Source of the DNA: Baffinella frigidus
Lineage: Eukaryota > Cryptophyceae > Cryptomonadales > Baffinellaceae
Assembly: GCA_026770585.1 (NCBI GenBank)
Contig: MU646758.1
Coordinates: forward strand, 256,418-268,234
Direction: 5' to 3'
Length of the DNA: 11,817 bases
Under the pieces are notes generated by a model. It saw only the letters and a list, made by a program, of their open reading frames with translations, did no database searches and was not told where the DNA came from. Made by a program: the position numbers and the translations under genes. This document shows positions 6,503 through 11,364 of this stretch, piece after piece. Positions within the stretch are counted from its first letter, which is position 1, and every line of letters starts with the position of its first letter.

Positions 6503-6723
6503 TCCCTTAAGTGACCTCACGGTCAAATTTGACCGCTAAGAGATCGTAGGCAGGTCCTAGGGCCCTACGGTAGGGCGTATGAGCCTACAGGGGTACCTCG
6601 CTCATAAGAAACCGCCCCCCCCCATAGGACCCCCATAGGGCCCTAGGCGTGGTCCTACTGTAGGGTCCTACGGGGGTGCGGTTTCTTATGAGCGAGGTAC
6701 CCCTGTACTGGCCACTTAAGGGA
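6503..6723. mobile_element. Family D MITE, copy 1, interrupted by A1
   Basis: Terminal inverted repeats TCCCTTAAGTG and CACTTAAGGGA are flanked by TA at 6501-6502 and 6724-6725. The interior has hairpin GGTCAAATTTGACC (6521-6534) and the CCTACGGTAGG palindrome (6564-6574). Element A1 with its TA duplication interrupts it at 6586. Removing A1 gives an interior colinear with D2 (reverse orientation) and D3. No coding capacity. Confidence 0.95.
6588..6705. mobile_element. Family A MITE, copy 1, nested in D1
   Basis: 118-bp foldback starting CAGGGGTACCTCGCTCATAA and ending TTATGAGCGAGGTACCCCTG. It is flanked by TA at 6586-6587 and 6706-6707. Arms continue with GAAACCGCCCCC, and the centre carries CTACTGTAGG. 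The empty site in D2 and D3 reads CCTACTGG, so the TA is the target duplication. Read as protein, the family gives a recurring SLIRN...GPYSR...MSEVPL peptide, an artefact of the arms. Confidence 0.97.
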
Positions 6724-6770
6724 TACGTCTTGAGACGAGCCCGCCTCGGTAGGACCGCTCGCCTGCATTC

Positions 6771-7097
6771 CGCGCTGTAACACTCTGGATTTCGCGGTTT
6801 CATGGGTCGACAGTAAACTTCCATCTTGCTTCTCGGATTAACGCTCCGTGTCGCGCTCGGCTGCATGACCTACATGTAGCTCTGTCCCACTCCGATTTCG
6901 TCTCCCCATCAATTCGCCCCCCTCCCCCATTTCCCAGGTGAATTTTGACGCCCCCCCATGAAATTTACCTGAGAAATTGGGAGGGGGGCGAATTGGTGGG
7001 GAGACGAAATCGAAGTGGGACAGAGCTAGACGACGCTCCGTGACACTCTGGATCTCGCGGGTTTATCGGTCGATCATAAACTTCGAACTTCTCGGAT
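6771..7097 (+). repeat. Direct repeat pair interrupted by E2
   Basis: ACACTCTGGATTTCGCGG, then GGTCGACAGTAAACTTC and CTTCTCGGATTA at about 6780-6840, is repeated at about 7042-7097 with substitutions and a net 4-bp length difference. GACGCTCCGTG precedes the second copy and ACGCTCCGTG follows the first, consistent with a tandem array interrupted by E2. Differences are mainly nonsynonymous in the frames checked and the length change breaks the frame, so coding is unlikely. Confidence 0.7.
6879..7026. mobile_element. Foldback MITE, family E copy 2
   Basis: Ends GCTCTGTCCCACTCCGATTT and its complement are flanked by TA at 6877-6878 and 7027-7028. Arms include CGTCTCCCCATCAATTCGCC and a C/G tract, then CCAGGTGAATTT pairing with AAATTTACCTGAG across a short centre ACGCCCCCCCATG. 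Nearly the whole 148 bp is self-complementary. E1 at 538-690 is its relative. A solo fragment ACAGAGCTA is at 9827-9835, directly before the A half-copy there. Confidence 0.95.
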
Positions 7098-7099
7098 TA

Positions 7100-7216
7100 C
7101 AGGGGTACCTCGCACATACGAAACTGCCCCCCCCTAGGACCCTACAGTAGGCCTATGCCTAGGACCCTATGAGGTCCCTAAGGGTGGGACAGCTTCTTAT
7201 GAGCGAGGTACCCTCA
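7100..7216. mobile_element. Family A MITE, copy 2, right end decayed
   Basis: Left end TA-CAGGGGTACCTCGC is intact at 7098. The centre holds CCTAGGACCCTACAGTAGG and the right arm CTTCTTATGAGCGAGGTACC. The last bases read CTCATCTC rather than CCTGTA, so the terminus is lost, next to element F. Arm pairing is weaker than in A1, consistent with an older copy. Confidence 0.9.
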
Positions 7217-7220
7217 TCTC

Positions 7221-7346
7221 TACAAACGTATTAATTAATTGCTTTTGGCGCAACGAATATTACTACACAAACGCTCTACTATTACTTTTATGAGCAAATC
7301 GTGTAGTAATTTTGGTTGCCGAAACGCAATTAATTAATACTTGTAT
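7221..7346. mobile_element. Foldback element F
   Basis: The left arm, GTATTAATTAATTGCTTTTG then GCGCAACGAATATTACTACA, pairs with GTGTAGTAATTTTGGTTGCC then GAAACGCAATTAATTAATAC over about 48 bp, around a loop of about 26 bp (7272-7297). The inner TTACTACAC stem is the module shared with B2 and the 1593 hairpin. It lies only a few bases from the damaged end of A2. Confidence 0.9.
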
Positions 7347-7483
7347 TGAGATTAATCCCTGTAACCCCTCTCCCGCCTGGCTCCCGGCACGCGCCTGGCT
7401 CGGCCAAGGAGAATCTCCCTTCACTCAAAATACAGAGAAGGAGCCTGCCTTGACAGACTTTTAACCCCCCCCCCTCCCTAGCA
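7347..7483. other. Intervening sequence, no feature
   Basis: GC-rich sequence with CCTGGCTC twice (GCCTGGCTCCCGGCACGCGC then CTGGCTCGGCC) and a C11 run near 7466. No gene, hairpin of note or dispersed repeat was identified. Confidence 0.5.
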
Positions 7484-7657
7484 CACACAGCGGGGTCCGA
7501 AGGGATGCTGAATACCCCCTAAGCGATAAGACCTACGACCCTACGGTAGGCAACCCGTAGGGACATGGGGGGGTTCCTACCGATAAGGTAACGGAAGCTC
7601 GGGCTCTCAGCGCCGCCACAATCCTTCGTAGCCCTAGCACACACTCCTCTCCGGGCG
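7484..7657 (-). repeat. Inverted copy of the K1-flanking repeat
   Basis: Reverse complement of 832-1020, with the CCTACGGTAGG palindrome near 7539. CCCTAGCACACAC occurs at 7485 and again at 7632. The frame reading GVASARRGVCARATKD in both copies differs mostly at nonsynonymous positions, so it is treated as non-coding. Confidence 0.85.
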
Positions 7658-7911
7658 CTCGCCACGCCAGATTCTTGGAAGAGGTCGCCAAAAGTCAATT
7701 CCCCCTCAAGGCAGTGGTTTTCAAAAGTCAACAACCGTTCCATGAAACGGTCCAAAAATCACGAGCCTCTGCACTGGAGAGCGAAACGCGATCCGAAAGC
7801 AAAAATGCTTTCTCTGCAGTCCTTTCTACGGAAAGGCGTGTCGTTGGCATATGTTGGGAGAAATTAAAACCTAAAGGATCTAAACCCCCTCGAACACTCT
7901 GGCGTGGCGAG
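7658..7911 (-). mobile_element. Family K MITE, copy 2 (long form, 254 bp)
   Basis: Perfect 14-bp terminal inverted repeats CTCGCCACGCCAGA and TCTGGCGTGGCGAG enclose 254 bp. Orientation is opposite to K1. The left and right parts of K1 both align here, but about 128 bp of extra interior (with hairpins CCTTTC-CGTA-GAAAGG and AGCATTTTTGCTT) is absent from K1 and K3, which look like internally deleted derivatives. The small stem reads CCGTT-6nt-AACGG on the minus strand. No transposase segment is recognisable in the extra interior. Confidence 0.85.
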
Positions 7912-7991
7912 TCAAAAAGAGAAATGTTTATCAATACACGGACTCACACTATGTATGCACCCTCACCGAGGCTGTGTCTGAACAGGACCTA

Positions 7992-8139
7992 CAGGGGTAC
8001 CTCGCTCATAAGAAACTGTCTCCCCCCCTAGGACCACCGTAGAAACTGTCTCCCCCCCTAGGACCACCGTAGGGCCCTAGGCATGGTCCTACTGTAGGGT
8101 CCTAGGGGGTGGCAGTTTCTTGTGAGCGAGGTACCCCTG
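7992..8139. mobile_element. Family A MITE, copy 3, with internal 30-bp duplication
   Basis: Flanked by TA at 7990-7991 and 8140-8141. The ends are CAGGGGTACCTCGCTCATAA and GAGCGAGGTACCCCTG. The segment starting AGAAACTGTCTCCCCC is present twice in exact tandem, 8011-8040 and 8041-8070, on the left arm only, so the extra unit cannot pair. CTACTGTAGGG marks the core. Confidence 0.95.
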
Positions 8140-8186
8140 TACAGAGAGGTCATGTGCACCCTCCTGGGGCGGGCTGCTTCATTCTT

Positions 8187-8236
8187 AACGGGGGGAAAGC
8201 GAAAATTAATAAGTTGACAGATACGACCGCTTCACG
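8187..8236 (+). repeat. Repeat N copy 1
   Basis: ACGGGGGGAAAGCGAAAATT, then AATAAGTTGACAGATACGAC and CGCTTCACG, matches two tandem copies at 9452-9500 and 9502-9550. It sits immediately before the TA of A4. Confidence 0.8.
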
Positions 8237-8239
8237 CTA

Positions 8240-8356
8240 CAGGGGTGCCTCGCTCATCAGAAACGCCCACCCCCCTAGGACCACCATAGGGCCCAGGGCA
8301 TAGCCCTACTGTAGGGTCCTAGGGGGAGGCGGTTTCTTATGAGCGAGGTACCCCTG
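8240..8356. mobile_element. Family A MITE, copy 4
   Basis: 117 bp, flanked by TA at 8238-8239 and 8357-8358. The left end CAGGGGTGCCTCGCTCATCA has substitutions; the right end is canonical. Arms pair through CCCCCCTAGGACC and GGTCCTAGGGGG, with core CTACTGTAGGG. Confidence 0.95.
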
Positions 8357-8459
8357 TAAGGGGAGAGGTGCGACGAGACCAGAGGGCTCAAGCTGCCCGC
8401 TAACCCGGCTGTATTCCGCACTGCGGCACCAATAATATCCATCACTGTAACCCGAGGTA

Positions 8460-8700
8460 GGCCCATCCTCCTCTTCCAGCGTTCAGATCCTTCAGGCTCT
8501 TTTAACTACCACCATAGGCGGACACTGGAACTTATCTGCAGAAACGCCATGCTTCCTTTCGCATCACATCAGGCCCCTCAGCGCTCCTAGCTCTGCCTCA
8601 GTGGAGTTGACCGACTATTCTTAAGCTGACAAGCTTTGTTTGTAAGGATCGACTATTCTCAAGTTGACATGCTGGTTCTTCGGTACAAATCTGTCAACTT
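8460..8700. repeat. Largely unassigned, with a 40-bp-spaced direct repeat
   Basis: CGACTATTCTTAAGCTGACA near 8611 and CGACTATTCTCAAGTTGACA near 8650 are diverged direct copies, followed by ATCTGTCAACTTTG near 8689. No foldback or convincing gene was found in the rest, although a short frame from ATG 8664 to TAG 8858 is open. Confidence 0.5.
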
Positions 8701-8718
8701 TGGAGCTGGAAAGAGCCC

Positions 8719-8741
8719 GGGCTCACCACATTGGTGAGCCC
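8719..8741. other. Perfect 9-bp stem, 5-nt loop hairpin
   Basis: GGGCTCACC pairs with GGTGAGCCC around ACATT, followed by a short A run. The shape resembles an intrinsic terminator, but in this eukaryotic, gene-poor context that role is not supported. Confidence 0.8.
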
Positions 8742-8801
8742 AAAAAGTCTGAGACAGAGGACCCTCACCACCAACAACAGCCTGAAGTGGCTTCAAACGT
8801 C

Positions 8802-8819
8802 ATTTCCAACGTTGGAAAT
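8802..8819. other. Perfect 18-bp palindrome
   Basis: ATTTCCAACGTTGGAAAT is its own reverse complement. It is not part of a recognised repeat here. It could be a dimeric protein-binding site or chance. A further short inverted pair AGGTCCC/GGGACCT lies at 8868-8899. Confidence 0.8.
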
Positions 8820-8928
8820 TCACTTGAAAGTGTACCAGCCATCTGTTCACCCCCGTAGCAAAATCTCAGGTCCCTTGGGATTTCATAGTGCAGGGACCTA
8901 TGGAATGAATACCAGGGAGCTAGGATCA

Positions 8929-9400
8929 TACGAGCTCGTAGAGTGACAATGCTGGTAGGATCGGCGGGGGCGCGTTCGCGCTCACGGTCTCTGACATGGA
9001 CCAAGCTCCGCGAGGGCCACTACTGGATCTGTCAACTTAAAGCCCCGGGCTAAGTCAACTACCCCTGAAGTTCAGCAGGGCCTGATGTGGAACGCGTGTA
9101 AAGCTACTGCTACGCGTGGTGTGCCTAGACTTGTTGTCCCATCGAGACGGTGCCCCTGGCCTGAGTTAAATGTACCTTCAGTGCCAGGCCGATCAATCCT
9201 CCATAGTAAGAGAGATTGATAATTTATTGCCGAACAACCAGCGTCAGCGCCGCACATGCTGCGCATTGTGCCACTTACTGTACCCCGTGTCGGCTGCTCA
9301 TACGAGCATTTTCCGGATGGATTCTAACTCCACCTCCTACATCCATAGCAACATGTACATGTACCGCCCCATGCTGACCCTCCATGCCTACGAGCTCGTA
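8929..9400. repeat. Palindrome TACGAGCTCGTA, two occurrences
   Basis: The 12-bp perfect palindrome TACGAGCTCGTA is at 8929-8940 and at 9389-9400, with different flanks. The interval between them is mostly unassigned apart from repeat M copy 2; it contains GTCAAC motifs near 9031 and 9054. No convincing gene was seen. Confidence 0.55.
9209..9340 (+). repeat. Dispersed repeat M copy 2
   Basis: Plus-strand counterpart of 4774-4900. It differs by a 5-bp insertion near 9248 (CAGCGCCGCACATG against CAGCACATG) and by few substitutions. The frame giving CCALCHLLYP is shared, but upstream and downstream peptide contexts differ. See copy 1 for alternatives. Confidence 0.75.
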
Positions 9401-9451
9401 AGATATCCCGGTTGGATCCCAGGGGAAGATGCATGACTGATGGAATCGTCT

Positions 9452-9550
9452 CACGGGGGAAAGCGAGGTTTAATTCAGTTGACAAACACGACCGCTGCAC
9501 CCACGGTGGAAAGGCGAGGTTTAATAAGTTGACAAACACGACCGCTGCAC
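9452..9550 (+). repeat. Repeat N copies 2 and 3, tandem 50-bp period
   Basis: Units at 9452-9500 and 9502-9550 share GGAAA(G)GCGAGGTTTAAT and AGTTGACAAACACGACCGCT then GCAC. A partial third start (CCACGTGGAGAGG) follows at 9552. N1 at 8187 is a diverged dispersed copy. Confidence 0.85.
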
Positions 9551-9596
9551 GCCACGTGGAGAGGTAGGCCGAGACGCAGGGCTCTAACGCCCGTAA

Positions 9597-9671
9597 CCAC
9601 CCCTAAGGGGTGGGTCGTTCAATGGCACATCTCGCCCGCTAGGACGAGCTACCTAGGAGTGCGGGCAAGAT
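9597..9671. other. Two adjacent hairpins
   Basis: CCACCCC-TAA-GGGGTGG at 9597-9613 is a perfect 7-bp stem. ATCTCGCCCG at 9629-9638 pairs with CGGGCAAGAT at 9662-9671 (one mismatch), and the interior CTAGGACGAGCTACCTAGGA has further pairing. Possibly a degraded foldback. Confidence 0.6.
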
Positions 9672-9679
9672 CCAACCGC

Positions 9680-9767
9680 CGGGGAAGGCATTTGACCGCT
9701 TTGACATTTGACCAGTTTCAGATTTTGACCAGGCCGCGGGGCCCTGACAAAGAGATTCTAGCGGACA
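9680..9767 (+). repeat. TTTGACC short tandem
   Basis: CATTTGACCGCTTTGACATT then TGACCAGTTTCAGATTTTGA and CCAG contains TTTGAC four times at irregular short spacing, followed by GGCCGCGGGGCC. No gene. Confidence 0.5.
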
Positions 9768-9797
9768 GAGTGCTGAGGAGCACGCTCCTCAGCACTC
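9768..9797. other. Near-perfect 30-bp hairpin
   Basis: GAGTGCTGAGGAGC (9768-9781) and its exact complement (9784-9797) are separated by only two bases. It is isolated and has no second copy in the window. Upstream is GC-rich, downstream is the E fragment ACAGAGCTA. Confidence 0.85.
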
Positions 9798-9835
9798 ACC
9801 CCGGTAGCCCCGATGCAACGCAACAGAGCTAGATG

Positions 9836-9879
9836 GGTACCTCGCTCATTCGAAACCGCCCCCCCCTCCAGGACCACCG
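9836..9879 (+). mobile_element. Family A half-copy, host of A5
   Basis: GGGTACCTCGCTCATTCGAA then ACCGCCCCCCCCTCCAGGAC and CACCG is the left half of an A element and stops at the TA into which A5 is inserted. The same point in A3 reads CACCGTAGGGCC. The right half is not found after the inserted elements, so it was lost. Confidence 0.85.
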
Positions 9880-9881
9880 TA

Positions 9882-10053
9882 CAGGGGTACCTCGCTCATA
9901 AGAAAACGGGATTCTGAAAACGGGTGGGGTTTTCTTATTTTTTTAAGAAACTTCCCGAAAAACGGGTGGATTTTTCTTTAAAAAAAAGAAACTTTTGCCC
10001 CGGAAAACGCCTTTTTCTTATCAGAACCGTTTCTTATGATCGAGGTACCCCTG
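9882..10053. mobile_element. Family A MITE, copy 5, with replaced interior
   Basis: Canonical ends CAGGGGTACCTCGCTCATAA and GAGGTACCCCTG lie between TA at 9880-9881 and 10054-10055. The interior is unlike all other copies: it lacks the C tract and CCTAGGACC core and instead holds two and a half roughly 45-bp tandem units (GAAAACGGGTGGGGTTTTCT then TATTTTTTTAAGAAAC). One unit is partly self-complementary (GTTTCTT with AAGAAAC). Confidence 0.92.
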
Positions 10054-10055
10054 TA

Positions 10056-10177
10056 CAGGGGTACCTCTCTCATAAGAAATAGCCCCCCCCCTAGGACCCT
10101 ACAGTAGGACTATGTCTAGGGCTTTACGGGGTCCTCTGGCGGGGGGGGGGTAGTTTCTTATGAGCGAGGTACCCCTG
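10056..10177. mobile_element. Family A MITE, copy 6, abutting copy 5
   Basis: Begins directly after the TA at 10054-10055 that also ends copy 5, and is followed by TA at 10178-10179. Arms carry ATAAGAAATAGCCCC and its complement with long C and G runs. The core is CCCTACAGTAGGACTATG. Two elements sharing one TA indicates insertion into the target duplication of the other. Confidence 0.95.
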
Positions 10178-10179
10178 TA

Positions 10180-10440
10180 TGCGATGCTTGCACCGTGCGC
10201 GCGAACAGTAAGGTGAGTGACTCTTAAATCCGAACCTCGAGGTCTCGAACCCCACTCTGTTCAGCGCCTGCTCGACAACACTCTCTCTACCCTCACGTAT
10301 TCGTCCACACGAATCCCGCCTTTGGTTACTACCTAATTAAACTGCGGCAGCCTCTGTAGTCCGCACTACGGCCGATGGTGCCCCCCATTCTACCACTATT
10401 ACTACTCTATCCCCACACGCGGAGCCCACTCGCCCCGACA
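10180..10440. other. Intervening sequence, no gene assigned
   Basis: Contains AAGGTGAGT at about 10210-10218, a good match to a 5' splice-site consensus, and a small ATTCGT-CCAC-ACGAAT hairpin near 10299. GGTTCGAGACC on the minus strand near 10236-10250 resembles a tRNA B box, but no acceptor stem or A box fits. No convincing exon was found. Confidence 0.45.
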
Positions 10441-10630
10441 TTCCTCGCTCGTAAGACGGCGCCCCCTCCTAGGACCCTACTGTGGTCCTACAGGGGTACC
10501 CCGCTCATAAGAAACCGAACCCCCCTAGGACCCTACAGTAGGACCATGCCTAGGGCCCTATGGTGGTCCTAGCTAGGGGGGTGGGCGTTTCTTATGAGCG
10601 AGGTACCCCTGTAGGGGGGGGCGGCGGCGT
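10441..10630 (+). mobile_element. Decayed family A copy split by A7
   Basis: TTCCTCGCTCGTAAGACGGC then GCCCCCTCCTAGGACCCTAC and TGTGGTCC (10441-10488) is a degraded left part of an A element. After A7, GGGGGGGGCGGCGGCG (from 10614) corresponds to the position following GGTCCTA in A4. The insertion point is therefore the TA of GGTCCTAGGGGG. Confidence 0.8.
10491..10611. mobile_element. Family A MITE, copy 7
   Basis: 121 bp, flanked by TA at 10489-10490 and 10612-10613. Ends CAGGGGTACCCCGCTCATAA and TTATGAGCGAGGTACCCCTG. The core holds CCCTACAGTAGGACCATG. It is inserted within an older A copy. Confidence 0.96.
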
Positions 10631-10688
10631 CCCACTGTCGAACGCGGCAGCCATCCTCAGCACTGGCGACCCTAAACCCTACACCCTA

Positions 10689-10788
10689 TCCCTTAAGTGC
10701 CCAGTAGGCTCATACGCCCTACCGTAGGGACCTAGGACCAGCCTAGGACCTCAGGCCCCCAAATTTGGAGGCCTGGTCACTTAAGGGA
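10689..10788 (-). mobile_element. Family D MITE, copy 2 (empty site)
   Basis: TCCCTTAAGTG and CACTTAAGGGA ends are flanked by TA at 10687-10688 and 10789-10790. Orientation is opposite to D1 and D3. Contains CCTACCGTAGG and, where D1 has A1, the uninterrupted CAGTAGGCTC (minus strand GAGCCTACTG). The hairpin is GGCCCCCAAATTTGGAGGCC. Confidence 0.93.
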
Positions 10789-10858
10789 TACCCGTGAGTC
10801 CTGCGGGGAACGCCGACAAGGCTCCGTCCACACACCAGGCCTCCTAAGAGACGTGATA

Positions 10859-10959
10859 TCCCTTAAGTGGCCAGGGGGTCAAAGTTGACCCCCAAGAGGT
10901 CCTAGACAGGTCCTAGGGCCCTACGGTAGGGCGTATGCGCCTACTGGACACTTAAGGGA
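10859..10959 (+). mobile_element. Family D MITE, copy 3 (empty site)
   Basis: Left end TA-TCCCTTAAGTGGCC. The right end CACTTAAGGGA is followed by CA where TA is expected. Hairpin GGGGGTCAAAGTTGACCCCC lies at about 10874-10893, and CCTACGGTAGG near 10920. GCGCCTACTGGACAC is the uninterrupted equivalent of the A1 insertion site. It lies about 18 bp beyond the stop codon of the exon at 10978. Confidence 0.93.
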
Positions 10960-10977
10960 CAACACGTGTTGGGGTGC

Positions 10978-11058
10978 TTAGGCGGGGGGCGCCTCGGCGG
11001 CGGGCTTGGGGGTGATGGTGCGCTTCGCGATGACTGCCTTCTTCTGGGCGCCGCCGAA
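10978..11058 (-). CDS. C-terminal coding exon, Lys/Ala/Pro-rich tail (partial, unknown protein)
   Basis: Read on the minus strand, this frame runs FGGAQKKAVIAKR, then TITPKP, AAEAPPA and TAA. Of 26 sense codons, 25 end in G or C (GCA is the exception); the overlapping minus-strand frame that stays open longer lacks this bias. A pyrimidine-rich stretch CTCCCTTCCGCAG lies immediately upstream and could be the 3' splice site of a last exon. The same frame stays open to 11103, giving two KPVTT heptads, before a TAG at 11104-11106. The basic, Pro/Ala-rich end would suit a disordered or nucleic-acid-binding tail, but no family was recognised. Upstream exons were not found in the remaining 700 bp, so it may be a gene fragment. 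The stop lies about 18 bp from D3. Confidence 0.5.
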   Translation of the reverse strand, partial: FGGAQKKAVIAKRTITPKPAAEAPPA

Positions 11059-11070
11059 CCTGCGGAAGGG

Positions 11071-11154
11071 AGTCGTGACTGGCTTAGCGAGAGTCGTGAC
11101 TGGCTAAGATGGAGTGGTGACCGGCTTAGAGCGAGTGGTGACTGGCTTCGCGAG
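11071..11154 (-). repeat. 21-bp minisatellite next to the coding exon
   Basis: Exactly four 21-bp units (11071-11091, 11092-11112, 11113-11133, 11134-11154) based on AGTSGTGACTGGCTTAGCGA. In the exon frame they encode KPVTT heptads on the minus strand, but the second unit has TAG in place of AAG. They may be intronic, or a coding repeat tail that has been interrupted. Confidence 0.92.
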
Positions 11155-11274
11155 AGAGACATGCCTGGCTCAGGCAGAGATGCCCATGTCGGCTGAGACA
11201 GAGCTGACATTACTGCACCAGTGCCGACGAAATAAGCGACGAACCCGACTTTAGCCAAACCGTTCGGGTGGAAG
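11155..11274. other. Intervening sequence, no gene assigned
   Basis: The minus-strand frame FVAYFVGTGAVMS is open here, but it has little third-position bias and joins the non-preferred frame of the downstream exon. TCAGGCAGAGATGCC with GGCTGAGACAGAGC shows weak internal repetition. No upstream exon can be placed. Confidence 0.4.
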
Positions 11275-11327
11275 CTACGGCATTGCCTAGGACCTCCTAC
11301 CGTAGGCCGAGGGATCCTAGGACCAAA
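11275..11327 (-). mobile_element. Family C half-copy
   Basis: CTACGGCATTGCCTAGGACC, then TCCTACCGTAGGCCGAGG and GATCCTAGGACCAAAA, is the reverse complement of the loop plus inner right arm of C2. Outer arm and partner arm are absent, so it is a broken element in minus orientation about 40 bp from the intact C2. Confidence 0.88.
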
Positions 11328-11364
11328 ACGCACCCGAACCCGCGCAAGACGCGCCAGCACCCTA

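Noticed and set aside
8719-8750. Intrinsic transcription terminator
   Set aside because: The stem is good, but the context is eukaryotic, the trailing run is a short A run on this strand, and there is no adjacent gene.
8664-8858. 64-codon plus-strand frame with protein-like composition
   Set aside because: No third-position bias, an overlapping open frame of similar quality, embedded palindromes, and no recognised family.
10220-10310. tRNA on the minus strand (GGTTCGAGACC resembles a B box)
   Set aside because: No matching A box at the right distance, and no acceptor stem could be formed.
10941-11360. 139-codon minus-strand frame rich in Ser, Arg and Pro
   Set aside because: It reads the C half-copy, the minisatellite and the exon in a frame with poor third-position bias; the alternative frame at 10978-11058 has 25 of 26 G/C third positions.
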